Source: Pieris napi (lineage: Eukaryota > Arthropoda > Insecta > Lepidoptera > Pieridae). From it: a DNA stretch of 64,000 nt. A program made the position numbers and the translations under genes. A model generated the notes under the pieces. That model saw only the letters and a list, made by a program, of their open reading frames with translations, searched no databases and was not told where the DNA came from. The stretch is from NCBI RefSeq assembly GCF_905475465.1, contig NC_062259.1:13526501-13590500 (forward strand). The letters are read 5' to 3'. How positions within the stretch are numbered: the stretch's first letter is position 1; each line of letters starts with the position of its first letter. Positions 12,525 through 25,338 of the stretch are shown one piece after another.

Positions 12525-12568
12525 CAGTTTTAAATGCGGATAGTAGGAACTATCCGCATTTAAAACTG
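12525..12568. repeat. Perfect 20-bp hairpin, 4-nt loop
   Basis: Arms 12525-12544 and 12549-12568 are exact reverse complements (CAGTTTTAAATGCGGATAGT and its complement) with loop AGGA. It lies about 430 bases past the SLC5 stop, in the spacer between converging genes. Confidence 0.8.
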
Positions 12569-13892
12569 TACATATGTCTTCCTAGACATATTAACAAAGA
12601 AACAGATTTATATTACATTTATAGGTACGTTTGTAGAAATCTAATAAAAAAATTTGAACATGTCTATATATTTATTTAAATTCAAATCTGCAATATAATA
12701 AGAACAAATGATATTTTATTTACAAAAATCTTAAATATTCACAGTTAAAATATAAAAATCAGGTTTAGTAAAATGATAATATTTCCAAGGTACATTAATT
12801 ATCGCAACTAATTTTTATATCTTGAATACCGATTTAAATGCCAATCTAATCTTAGCAAACATTCTCTTACATAATATAATAAAAGGCAACAAGACCAAGG
12901 CAAAATAATAGGTTTGCGTCAGTAAAAGACATCTCTCCAACATCTTAGTTAACACTTAGTTTGAGAGATATCCACGTTATTTTTACAATACACATTATAC
13001 TGTATTTTGTTATTTATCTTTACCACTAAATGAATATATATTATCAATATAGTAATTGGTGTTGTAAAAAGTATACTTAACTTACGACAAATCGTTTGAC
13101 TAATGAATTGATATAAACTATTTTTGTTGGCGGATTTTCGTAATATCTCTGTTGTCTTATGTTTTTTTATCTAGAAACAACATACAGATGTACAAAAGTA
13201 GATGTAAACTATGATAAACAGTTAAATATGCTATCAAAACCTTTTCTCTGGATTTAAATGGTTATCTAAAATGGTACCTAACTTATATGTACTTAAAAAT
13301 AGACACGTGTTTAAATAGAATGGTCTATTATATCAATATTTACTATTTTAATATTATACAGATGAGGTCTAAGATGTTTTCTTAACTAAAACTTCACGAA
13401 AGGAGTAAATCGCGTATAGTAAGTAGTTTATAATTTTTATTCATAACACCCAAATAGATTCAATGGCTAACATAAAGTCGCTTCAATGTCTTTCGCTGAA
13501 GTATGTAAAAATTTAATCAATTTTTTTTCGTTTCTAAAGAAATTGGAAACACCAAAAATGTTACTCAAAGTAAACAGCTTTTCTGGGATCAAGAATTTAT
13601 TAAAAACAGCTTTGAGGGACCTCACTTATGTAGCACCAAGTGGAGGTAACTTCTATAGAAATCGAATACAGTCATTACTTTACATGAATACTAGGGTTGC
13701 CAATTAATTTAGAAATTCTTAAAATATATTAAGCAGTAACATATATATCTAAAGCTTTTATAAATCTTTGATGTTAAATTAATTTTACTGTGAACGTATA
13801 AAAAATCAACAACAAGCGTTACTACTAGTTGACAACCCAAGTAATACACTTCACACTGGTCAAGCGATTTATCCATAAAGTTCTTTTAATAG

Positions 13893-16800
13893 TTAAGATT
13901 TTAATTCACTTCTCCTGCAAGTGCGCACATTCACAGGGAAGAATACGTTTAACTCAATCAAAGTTGCCAGAACCAGAAACATCGCGTACATTCCCAGGCA
14001 CGCTCGCCCCACGGCTCTGTCCAGCTTGAACTTGTTGAACCAAAACGTCAAATACAACAGTAGAAGAGTTGACAATAGCGATATCGCCGAGTATTCCAAT
14101 CCCATGGAGTTTATCTTCACCTATTAAAACAAGTGTGTTGTTACATTGACTATAAATGAACTATTCGCTTTAACACCACCTAATCTTTTAGTGTGTGAAA
14201 AACTCTGAATTTGCTTGCAATATATATTTCTATTTTATATATAATAATTAATAACAGATAACGAAAGGAAAATGAAAGGTTATCATAAGACTGTAGGCCC
14301 AATTTCGCACTGCAGCGCAACAATCGCAAGGCATTAAAAAAATCGCATTTGTTAAACAATATCAGGAAAAAAGTCTAACCCAGTAATTTCCAGGTTCTGC
14401 TGGTGTCAGGGACGCCTTTATGAGCCAAGGCAGACCAAGACATAATAGGATGTCGAACGTATTTGATCCAATTGAATTGCTGATTCCCATTGATCCGTGT
14501 CCTAAATGAAATAAATACATATTATATTGAATAACGTTGGCAGCGGTAATCAAACGTGTAGGATTTTATTGAACAAATTAGTCTCAATTTACCATAGAAA
14601 ACGTAATAAATATTTTTGTTATGTTTTGGCTATAAACCTACAATTGCATAATCGTTTCAAAAGTGGTCATCTCTACGAATTGTTAAACTGCAATATCCTT
14701 CCACTTGAATAAGCGGAAGAAGTATTCTTAAATTGAGAATGCGTAGTAAAGGAACAATAAAAAAAGCGTCCTGAACCTTGTTTAGCTACTATAACGCTAG
14801 AAACTGCTTCTGGAACTGAAGTACCGGCGGCTAAAAATGTTATCCCCATCACTGAATCTGGTATCATTAGGGTGTCCCCTGAAAATATAATGAGTTAATT
14901 TCTGATTAAATTATGGTATTCTACTGTTACACCAAATATTAATGTATTTTTCTTCTCAAAGAGCAAACAATACAAACTTTGTGTATCGGTGATATTAAAA
15001 GAAACCTAAAGCTTGACAGTGCTCCTGGTCTGTATCTATATTGTATATAATCTGATTAATACGGGATTTAAAACTACCGTTTAGGGTTGACTCCAAAAAG
15101 AAAATATAAAAATAATTAACAGTACTGCAGCCACAGAGGTTAATTTTTCAACTACGTACCGATAATAGTAATCATCCAAGCGACGATATATGAAAGAGAT
15201 CCGATCCAAACTATACACATAAGGAATGTCAAAGGAAACCAATTCTTGAATTTTGGTTTCTCGCAATCAGGAATCGTAAATAGAAATACTAAATGAATGG
15301 GCCAGGTAATGATCCAAGTTGCCTGAAATCAATCAAAGTATAAAATACAAATATATGCCGTTGCTGCCCTAAATACAAAATTTCGATGGTCAAAAACAGT
15401 TTTTCAACAATCGTTAAAATTGGTTCTAAATTTTCTTGATCATGTTATATGATTAATACTTTACGCTCAAAACTGTTTCCGCCGAACGGAGCATGGACAG
15501 TCATTGTACGGAAAATTTAAATGGTCTTAGCTTCAATTTACCTTTGTAAGTTTACTTCTACCGGTCGGCCACTTCCAAAGCGAATGCTCATATTCATCTA
15601 GCACTTCCTTATTAGTGTCAACATTTTGATTAACTTCATCTGAGTGAACAATTTCCAAATCAACCACATTGACGCTTGTATCTTCATTTGTCTTGACCTC
15701 TTGTTCTTTGCTTATTTTTCCTTTATCTCCAGTCTCAGCAATTATTTCCCCAGCTTTAATGTTTCCATTATGTTGATGATGATCAATGTTGTCGCGCTTG
15801 TTACTGGACTTATCCTTTCCATCTGAATAAAATACGTTTCTTTAAAATCATGTAATTTTGTGGCTGTAAATATATAAATTTATATTAACAAACCTATCTC
15901 GACTTGAGCATTGTCTTCTTTTTCTTCGTCTGTTTTAATCATATTTGAAACGCATTTCCAACTTTCTGTAAAAATAGTTCAATCGTTAAGATTGTGAAAA
16001 ATATGTACCATGCGCATTATGATCTCGAGAATTAGTAAAGGAATTTTTATATCTTACTTTTAGCAAAATTCTGTATGGATTTGTCGTAGTACATTATGCA
16101 GATATAAACTCCATACAAAAGTACGAGTAGGAAAGCTTCGTACCACATTACGTACTCATCGTGCATGATACAGATAAGTATTGAAACTGTGATACCGTAA
16201 GCTAAACAATCTCTTGTTAAGGGCCACCAATCTAATGGTACCACCTGTAATTTATAGAAAAATTACACAAATGTATAACGCAGTTAGTACAGTACAAGTA
16301 GTATTTTTTAGGCATATAGTAAAAGTAAGCAATCAAAAGGTACGTACCAACAATCTAAAATAAAATATCAATACGAATAATGTATTAAATACGAATGATT
16401 ACCATTCCTGCACCTATACCGCAGCAAGCTGCAACGGCCAGGATGTTAAAGACGGCAGATCCAACGATAGTACCAACCCCGATGTCTCCTTCTGTGATGA
16501 ACGTGCCTATCACGTTTACGAAGAGCTCCGGGGCTGAAGTTGCGGCCGCCATGAATGTGGCACCGGCTACGTCGTTGGTCATATTCAAAGCTAAAACGTA
16601 GTAATTAGTATACAATATCTATATAATATTTACATCTTAAACGTGCCATGAATGATATTTTTCACTTATACGTATAATCTTACTCCTGGGACGGTGACAA
16701 ACCCTCGTTAGATGATGTAGCCCCCTTTTACTGCTAGTAACTGAGATAAACAGGACAGTTTGAAAATGTAAGAATTCTTACCAGTGCATATTCTATCCAC

Positions 16801-16964
16801 GGCTGGCACAAAAAATTTTTCGCACACTACGGCTAGTGCCAGGAATAAATATATTGATATAAGTGCGTGGATAACGATAGCTCCATGTTGCCTTTGAAGT
16901 TCTGTAAACAGGCCAGAAGGGAAGTCGTCTATCGCTGGCGGAGTGCAGTTCCGGATATTACTTT
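13893..16964 (-). CDS. K+-dependent Na+/Ca2+ exchanger (SLC24/NCKX, zydeco-like), copy A; first exon uncertain
   Basis: Exons in transcript order: 16964-16782, 16590-16403, 16244-16058, 15965-15894, 15822-15542, 15322-15160, 14878-14777, 14501-14380, 14120-13893. They are all in phase and encode 507 residues plus an upstream part. The protein starts in the lumenal segment [18 protein letters not shown]. The alpha-1 repeat is [16 protein letters not shown]; after a hydrophilic cytosolic loop rich in D, E, K, N and H come SLWKWPTG and the alpha-2 repeat, with [12 protein letters not shown] and [19 protein letters not shown]. The Asp in NTFD corresponds to the residue linked to K+ dependence in mammalian NCKX2. 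The glial exchanger zydeco is the closest fly protein I recall. It should exchange Na+ for Ca2+ plus K+ across the plasma membrane. Its paralog lies head-to-head at 25339-30443. Confidence 0.93.
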
Positions 16965-17969
16965 CTGAAAATATATCACTTTATATTCTCCATGTTCAAA
17001 AAATTTACAAATTATAACCGTAACCGGCCTGGCCTATAAACTTATTATTTCTAATTATATTACTAACAATCCTACTATACATGACATTTTTGTTAAGTAA
17101 GAAGTAATACTTCTTTTTCGGGCATTTTATTCTAAGCTTATGTTTATTTATTGTTATTCCCTCAAGTTTATAATTGATCAAATGTCCCTAAGAGTGTGAA
17201 AAGACAACAACGCCATTTAGGTGTGACGAGTACATGTTAGAACAGTTGCTTATGAAACGCAAATATATGTCAATTGATTATTATTTATTACTTTGGAAAC
17301 ATTTCATGTTTCGTGATAAAATGTGATAAAAATCTATTTGTAAAGTGACTAAACAAACATATTTTTTTATGATATAATGATTCTAACTGATCCAGTAATA
17401 AAGTTGGAAAAGTTGTTGGAAAAGTATCAGACAATATGGGTTACAAATTTAAAATGAAAATGCAAAGACGCAAATTAGTTGATAGTTGTGATGACAAAAA
17501 ACAAATTCAAGTCTTCGACTTAGATTGTGAAGACATTTAAATTTCATAATTAAAATAAGTAGACTTATGGCACCTCACAGTGGCTACGTATATAATAATT
17601 ATAGGTATAGTACAATGTAATTTGTATACAAGCGATGCGTGAAATAATATTTGCGTTAATTGATGTAATATATTCACAAAAACGTGATAATATTTTCCAG
17701 GAAATGTATAACTTGTGAATTACGAAGCGTTTATTGTTACAAACGGTTTTATGCCACTTAATTATATGCATAAAGCTTATTGATATGCAAGACGATTCTT
17801 CTATAGAGATAATAAAAATTCTTTGAAAATAAATGAGTAAGTATTAATTTTTAAGTTTGTTTCTATTCAAAATCATCTGACTATTACCAATAATTAGATC
17901 CAAATATGCAAGTACCAAGAAACACTACTATACTACAATTATGAATCAAGATGCTGAAGTAACAAATTC

Positions 17970-18027
17970 TTTTAGGTCAACGAAAATAATAATAGATAGT
18001 CATATTATTGTTTTCGTTGAACTAAAA
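17970..18027. repeat. Imperfect 25-bp inverted repeat
   Basis: The left arm (ttttaggtcaacgaaaataa...) at 17970-17994 pairs with 18003-18027 with two mismatches and an 8-nt loop. It lies upstream of the first confirmed exon of NCKX-A and may be a small foldback element. Confidence 0.65.
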
Positions 18028-18927
18028 ACTAAAAAAGAAAAAGAATAACTCTATGCTGGTTTCTTAAAAATAGGGCGCGTACGACTTGCATATTAAAAAT
18101 GGAAATGTTCGACACTAACATTGATACACCAAGTAGCCGCAGAAATAGAATTGAAGTTGTTAAAGAAACGTGTTTCGTTAAGATACATCTATAAACGGCT
18201 ATATTTCATAATCTGTCAGGTACCATAGCGACCTTTGAACCCAGTGTTTTATTCAGTTAGTAAACACTGTAAATGAAGGAGCAAGGCAAAGTGCACTAAG
18301 TATGTTGCGTCAGACGTGCGTGGCTCAGCTCGTTGGCACATCATCAAATGCATTGAAGGAAATTGGTTGATCAAAGGAGCGGAAGTCCATATTAACGTAC
18401 GATATCGAGCTATGTACCTTTCTAGAAATGCCCCTCACGCCTATTCGATTTACTATCCCCGGGTCTTACAAATTCACATTTGAAAAATTAAGTAAATGTA
18501 AATTATATATTATCTTTGTTTTTAAGTGTGCATCTTCAGTTATCGTTACAAAATTAACTAAACTAAATTGCTATTATAAACAAATAGTGACAAATTTGTT
18601 AATATATTTGCTATAAGTATAAGTTATAATATAAACAATAATATATCACCAAACGACTCAAAACACTTAGGACCAAGGGTTCTATACGATTATACCTGTA
18701 GATGTCGCGAACCAGTGAGTTTATAGTCATATCGAAATATTGGTAGACCTATTAACCAAAATAGGATGACGTATTGCGGTTTAATTTATAATTGCTATTT
18801 AATAGTCCAATCGCAAATGTGATTATAAATAAAATATCATTAACATCTTCAACTAACATAAGGCAGATTAAATTATTCGATTTAAACATATTATTATTTA
18901 TTTTAATTTAGTGGTTGTGTAATAGCT

Positions 18928-19092
18928 TTGTGCCTGACACCTTCGAATTTTTCGGTCAAAGACATGCCGCTTTCCTCATAATCATTTCCTTCATCGTACG
19001 AGCGAGCGGACTTAGACATAAAGTCCATTGGCGCGAACCTACAACCTCAGGAATGAGAGTCACATGCTGAAGCTACTAGGCCAACACTGCTC
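18928..19092 (-). mobile_element. tRNA-derived SINE, decayed
   Basis: It reads in reverse as the same family as 6674-6919. Recognisable pieces are tgcctgacac, the block around tttcctcat...tccttca, cctacaacctcaggaatgag and the tRNA-like head complement gctactaggccaacactgct at its right end. Several substitutions and small gaps show age. Confidence 0.7.
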
Positions 19093-20400
19093 TCGACATT
19101 ATATTACGGTCACAGAAATATAAATATATATTATTCTGTTAAATAGGAAACTCAAACCTAATGCCCGGTATTCAACTAAAATAGTTCTTAAATAATGAAA
19201 TCATAATGTATTATAAGCCCAACTTTGATATAGATACTAATCTCAACGATTAAATTAAATAAGAGCTATGCCAAATGAATAGCGGTGCAGGTAATATGAT
19301 AAGCCGCCTACAATCGCAAACGACCCTGCTAGATTTAAATCGTAGTCCGCCTTCAGATTTCATATTTATTATAACACAAGAAAGATTAAGGTATTCATTG
19401 CATATTGCCTCGAAAATGAAAAAAAGGGATAAGAAAAGTAGTAAGGGAAGAATGAGATTAATTCACCGTTTTAAATTAAACTTATAATTAGTAAGTTGGA
19501 ATATTTAGTAAGTTAAAAATCGTTATTTATAATATAGAGCAAACGGCTTTCGTGTATAAAACAATAATATGAAGAAATATATTTTTGGTAATCTTGTCTA
19601 TGGACCCTGAAAACAGTTCTAAACAGTGCTGTAAAAAATTCTTAGTAAACATACTAAAACTAATCATAACATTATTATTTATATTGCAATGACTTCGGAA
19701 TATATTAAGGTAAAATATTAGCAACGTTATTAAAATTATTATTAAACGTTCGGTTTTTTTTTTTTTTTACATTTATCAACATTTAGGAGGTGTTGTGTAT
19801 TCCATTATTTCTAAATTAAGTATTACCATTTAAGTTAAAATTTACGAGAAAATACAATGCAGTCATATTGAATATCTGGACTGCAATGTGATCCTAGATA
19901 GCATGGTCCACATTTGAAATTGGTTCGATTTTGGGCACACATTGGTCACGTGAACGAGCAACCTTGTGAGCCCTGCTTGAATCGCGACAATTGTCAATTG
20001 TAACACCGGATGGGCACAAGATAACGCGCCTCCCCTTGCTATGCTTAATACAACTCACCGCACGAAGGAAAAATTCAGACTCCTTCGACATTTTACATTA
20101 ATTTAGCTACATTATTCCTAGGAGTTCCATCTGCGTAATATAAGATTAAGTTTAGTTGATTAACATATACGCTATGTACATAGAGCTATAAAAAGCCTCT
20201 TTTATTTTAAACACAGTTATTTTAAATATGTTTAACAAAATTGTATTTTAATCAAATTAAATCAAATAGACAATTGAAATAAGCAGAAAGTCGAAGAAGC
20301 AAGCACCTGCATACGTGGAGTACATTGTTTAATTGGCTGGCCCCTCAAGACCTGCGCACTGGCTAAAAATAAACCGATCAACGAATTAACATTCAACTAC

Positions 20401-20479
20401 CGTAATTACAATCGTCCGTAAATCTGAAGGTGTGGTTCGCTCCATTGTGCCACGCCTGCACTATTACCAAAAGCCACAT
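20401..20479 (-). CDS. Candidate first coding exon of NCKX-A
   Basis: On the minus strand an ATG at 20479 opens MWLLVIVQAWHNGANHTF and continues FRFTDDCNY, ending in phase 1 at a GT (gtagttg, a weak donor). Phase 1 is what the next confirmed exon at 16964 needs. Joined, the protein would read a short hydrophobic leader, an N-glycosylation site (NHT), then SNIRNCTPP, as expected for the lumenal N-terminus. The exon sits in a GC-richer block. Against it are the weak donor, the short leader and no visible similarity to copy B exon 1. Confidence 0.35.
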
Positions 20480-20934
20480 ACCTGCACCTTTGTCTCGCTA
20501 CTTAACACAACACAATCACCTCCACTCACTAGATACACGGCTACCTACCGGAGGCACTCATTGTGACGGAGGACAGCCAGGGGCGACGCTACTCTCGTCC
20601 AAATGCCAACGCTCGGCGGGACATAATGGCCAGTGCTCGTCAAAAGAAGAATACGCTCAATTACTGTATACGTCGGCACTCGCCAATAGTTGTGCTCAAG
20701 TGACTCCGTGCGAGGAGTTCTTTGCGAATTGCTGTTAATTGTATTGAATTAAGGACCAATAACCGAGTTAAATTGATGCTACGGTACTTGATACTTTGCA
20801 TTGCTTCAGAGAACGGCTCAAAGTTGGATTCAAATTCGCTCTTGTGGTTTTTAGGCAAAGAGACTTAATAACTAGAACGTTACAAGAAATGTTACCAGTT
20901 TCTCTTAGAGGTTCTTAATCTGTTTTAGTTATAT

Positions 20935-20982
20935 TATATTATGTTTTTATTATATTTGATTATATTATGTTTTTATTATATT
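20935..20982. repeat. Two-copy tandem duplication, 26-bp period
   Basis: A 22-base AT-rich unit (tatattatgtttttattata plus tt) at 20935-20956 recurs exactly at 20961-20982. It is a simple local duplication with no evident function. Confidence 0.6.
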
Positions 20983-22489
20983 CAATAAACACCTGAATAT
21001 TTTAAATAATAGCTTTGTCTAAATAAAAGAAAATGTTTATAACAGATATATCTCAGATATATAAAAAAATCTTATATTGGTTTGTGTACGCTTTAAAAAC
21101 TCAAAAAATTGAGCTGAGAGAGATGAGAGCTGAAATTTTAGCATGTTATATAACCCGCATCAAGGATTGTTTTTATCTATTTTTTTTAGTTTTTTTTTTA
21201 TTTTTTTTCCACAAGTATTGCAAAATTAAACTTATATGAAATGTGTTCTTTGTTTTGTTTCTCATTTCTCAACCATTCAATCACAATGCGAAGCGTGGCG
21301 GGGTACAGCTAGTATTATATGTTGTTCGTCTTTCTTTCGACACTGTTCAATGACTTAATCACGAATCGAGGTTAATTTGAATTTCTAAAATAAGATTGTT
21401 TTGTCTTACAAACTGGTTTTTACAACTTAATGCTAAAAATTACGTGGAGTTTCACTTTTGCCTTGTTCGCTCATTACCAATAATAATGGTAAAATTTCCT
21501 CCTGGCCCTTTTAACGTCCATGTAGAATTTGCTTCAGGCGCTAATCGTAAATAGAGAACATTCATATTAATCAGCCAAATATATTTAATTTCACAAGTTC
21601 TTATATAAAATATAGCTGTTATCGGTCATATATACACGCAATGTATCAAATTATAATTAAAAAACCCTGTTTAGAGACAGCAACTAAGTTAATCATGGGT
21701 TTAGGTTTAAAAAAATGGCATTTCTAAAGAGTGTTGATTTATAGCAATCTGTTCTGTGTGATTTTAGAAGTATAAGAATATAAAATGTTCGTGACATTAC
21801 CATTCTTTCTCGAAGACCAGGCTTCTGAATACGAGAATAAGAAACTAGGTTATGCTTCGTACCGTTCTATATAACAATGTAAATTGCAGTCGGCCTAGTT
21901 AATTCTACTTCTAAAAACTACACAAGAAACATTGCGCACTTTGAGAGTATTTAATCATTTTAAACACCTTTTAGGACCGTATTTTTTATAATATGAATGA
22001 AAAATCTCAATGTGACCCTAATTATCATCTGAGTCAGATGTTACACCCAATAAACTAATTAAAAGTAATTGTTGCCGCGTGCCGACTCAGAGGTCACATT
22101 AAATAGTTTAGTTAAATCATAGCTAGTAATACGGTTTCAAAGCTTATTCTCAGATAGGAATTAAGATTTTTAATTTTTTCCCACTGAATATTTTTGATTT
22201 TTTGTTTGAAACTGTTTGATTGTCCAAAATTTAAGTCATTACAGTAAATGTTTAGGTTATGCAAAAGAAAGCACGTAAGTCTAAATAAACACAGTGCGTC
22301 TGCTCTAACACACAACAGACAACTTTTTAAGGCCTATGAATAACGTGCTAGATATGTCGTATCTCTTTTGTTTGTTTAGCATAGTAACAGATAGTTTAAA
22401 TGAAGTTGTGTTATTTTTTAACTCCTGCATTTGTTAAAAAAAAACATGATTAATTTCATATTCCCGTTTCTTTTCTTTGCGTCACTGTA

Positions 22490-23480
22490 TTAATAAAATG
22501 GAAATCTTGAAATATCGCGTTCGCGTTATCGCGTCGAAACGGCACGAAGGATGTTTATGGCGCCGGTGTCGCAAAAGAAAACACAGTGCGTTTTTGGTTC
22601 CAACGTTTTCGTTCTAGAAATTTCGACCTAATGAACAAGCCCCGTGGACGGCAGGAGACCAAAGTTGATAACGAAGAATTAAAAGCTATCGTGGAAGCGG
22701 ATCCATCGCAAACTACGTCTGAGTTAGCTGCAGGCTGCGATGTTAGTGATAAAACTGTATTAATCCACTTGAAGCAAACTGGGAAGGTTTGAAAGGCGGA
22801 TACCTCACGAATTGAGTGAAGCAAGTCGACGAACGCTGCTGAGTTACATAACTCAACCGGCACAATAATGAATAATTTTAAAACGAATCATTAACAATAT
22901 TATGTGATGAAAAGTGGATCCTGTACGATAATCGGAAGGGCTCATCGCAATGGCTGAACTCAGCCAAACCACCCAAATCGTGCCCCAAGCAAAAATTGAC
23001 TCCGTAAAAGTTACTTGTGAGCGTTTGGTGGACTAGTGACGGAGTCGTTCACTACAACTTTCTTAAATCTGGCCAGACGAATACGGCAGATGTCTATTGT
23101 CAGCAACTGCCAGCATGATGGAAAAGCCAGCTGTTAAACAACCAAGGCTGGTAAATCGCTATAGGCCACTGCTGCTTCACGACAAAGCTAGACCACAAAC
23201 TGCACAACAGACTGCGACCAAATTAGAGCTTCAATTGTAAAGTCTAAGACATACTCCCCGGACTTTGCTCCAACAGATTACCATTTTTTCGAAATTTGGA
23301 TAAATTCTTGCAAGGTTCAACTCTGATGGGGCAGTCGAAACCGCCTTCAAACGTTTTATTGACTCCCGTCCGAAAAGTTTTTTTAGTATAAGGGACCTAT
23401 AAGATGGAAAAAGTGCATAGATAGTAGTAATGGTACATATATGATACTATGAGAGTTATGATCTCTTCATATGCGTCTTT
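22490..23480 (+). mobile_element. Dead mariner-family transposon
   Basis: The plus strand gives mariner transposase pieces in several frames. The helix-turn-helix region (FWFQRFRSRNFDLMNKPRG, VEADPSQTTSELAAGCDVS) covers 22586-22792. The CDEKWILYDNRKGSSQWL block lies at about 22903-22960, VWWTSDGVVHYNFLKSGQT at 23020-23080, LLLHDKARPQTAQQT at about 23168-23215, and a C-terminal FIDSRPKSFF and KKCIDSSNGTY after 23350. The first catalytic Asp (CDEKW) and second (HDKARP) are visible. Stops and frameshifts make it inactive. Clear terminal repeats were not found. Confidence 0.85.
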
Positions 23481-24653
23481 GGTGAAATAAAAAATTGAAT
23501 TCATAAATATATCTCATACTCATGAGGCTGGCTAAATTAGCCAGGACTTTAGGTACAACGGACCAATTATTAGTCTAAGTGCGGAAATGAGTCCACTAAC
23601 CTATGTATATAACCTCATATGACATGTTTGCTTCACATGTTGACCCATCATAAAATTGTCTGTGCTTGCACATCGTTGTCGTACGCTTTTGTAGTGTGCG
23701 CAGTTCTCAATCTACGGGTAGTAGTGGAAAGTTTCGTAAGCATTTCAAATATGTAATCTAAAGATTAGGAGGTGTTTTTAATGGAATTTTCTGTTGGTAA
23801 TTGGAGGATTAAACTAGATATTATGTAATGTCATTTGAATAATGTTATATGAATTTTTGCAGTCCACACAGTAAATGCATTTTTATATTTTTTAAATAAT
23901 AATAAAAACGCACTACTTCAGATATTTTTGCTGTTTGACTATACAAAAATCTATATTAATGTACACATATTCTAGCTTTTGTGGTCTTGGTAAGGTCTGA
24001 AACGACTCATGTGAAAAAGGCCATTGTGGGTTTGTCTCCGAGTTTAGCCCGATCAACGCGACGCCTAAATTAGCTTTCTTCAAATTTGAATCCCAGTAAA
24101 ATAAACATTATCAGTGAAAACCAGCAATAACTGTGACTTCATATATTATTGGGAGTGAGAGGTTTTTATTTATAGTTATAAAATAGATTAATACAATGCA
24201 CTCTTACCGTTACAAGGTACTTAGATTGCGTTTATCGATCGAGTATCGTGATTATCAATTACACTGTTTACTTATTCATGTCAACATCGTACCTACTGCC
24301 TTGAAATAATATTTATATAGGATCACTTCACTTGTCAATAATATTCTCATTTTACCCACATGGACTTATATTAAATGCTAAGTTTCAGTAACGTTGAGTT
24401 TGGGCCTGGCAGACTTACCTTTTACTTTCCAGGATGGAGTGGTTGAGTTGAAATACTGAAAGGATTCAATCGTGTGAAAGCGATGAAGTAAGTCCTACTC
24501 GTTTGGGAAAAAGCGCGAGTCAATCAAAATCATAAGACGGTGGAATTTTATAGGAATATATTATAATGCACAATTGTACAGTATCAATTAACTTAAACCT
24601 AAAAAATAATGACTTATTATTTTTTTTATCAAGTGGTGATATAATATATAAAT

Positions 24654-24911
24654 CAGTGGCGCTACAACCTCTTTAGGTCTTGGCCTCAGATTTCTGAATC
24701 GGTTTCGTGATCATTTTTAAATGTAATAGGCAAGTAGGTGATCAGCCTGTGTGCCTGACACAAGCCGTCGACTTTTTGGCTCTAAGTCATGTCGGTTTCC
24801 TCACGATGTTTTCCTTCACCGTTCGAGCAAATGTTAAATGCGCACGTAGAAAGAAATTCCATTGGTGCACAGCTGGGGATCGAACCAACGACCTCAAGTA
24901 TGAGAGTCGTT
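24654..24911 (-). mobile_element. tRNA-derived SINE, near complete body
   Basis: It begins cagtggcgctacaacctctt and ends at the B-box complement (gggatcgaaccaacgacctc), the reverse of the copy at 6674-6919. The chance open frame through it (FLTMFSFTVRANVKC) is found in both copies and is not a gene. Confidence 0.85.
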
Positions 24912-25338
24912 TAAAACACTTGAAGCAACAACAATATTTTCGTATTCAAAACCGATTTTTAACATTCAAGTTATATAAGAAATTACTGCAAATGCAGGTA
25001 GGTAGTCATAAAGATAAGATATAAATTCGTTTCTTAACCCAATATTGATTATGCTACGAAGACATATTGATCGAATCCTAGTCACCAGCTTAAGTTTATT
25101 TACTGATAACCAGGCGATATCGGTAATCAATTCTTGTCGTGAAGACCAGTTGCTACCAAAAGCTAAATATTGCAGGACGCTTTGGCGTTCTTAGAAAATT
25201 GTATACCAGTCAATGACATTGAGCTGTATATACGGAAAATTATTCGAATTTTTCACTTGACAGCTGCTTTAAAGATATCTCCACTGATTTATTTTAAATC
25301 AACTTTAGTTTTTGTATATTAATAAAGTTTTCACGTTA

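Larger units (their letters stand above)
12096..13892. other. Spacer between the converging SLC5 and NCKX-A genes
   Basis: This stretch holds the two facing 3' UTRs. No coding exon is recognised. An open stretch at 13486-13707 (+) has no family resemblance and no splice context, and is treated as chance. One strong hairpin lies at 12525-12568. Confidence 0.5.
16965..25338. other. Region between the two divergent NCKX genes
   Basis: This contains the missing 5' end of NCKX-A and the promoter of NCKX-B. No firm coding exon was found; one candidate NCKX-A first exon is listed at 20401-20479. The rest holds two SINEs, a mariner remnant and a small tandem duplication. A GC-richer block at about 20280-20740 stands out from the AT-rich surroundings. 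Confidence 0.5.

Noticed and set aside
13486..13707. 73-residue open stretch (+) in the SLC5/NCKX-A spacer
   Set aside because: No family resemblance, no splice or promoter context, and ordinary AT-rich composition.
20430..20738. 102-residue open stretch (+) in the GC-richer block
   Set aside because: Low-confidence, Cys/His-scattered sequence without domain; the opposite strand gives a better exon candidate.
22555..22863. 102-residue open stretch (-)
   Set aside because: It is the antisense shadow of the mariner transposase.
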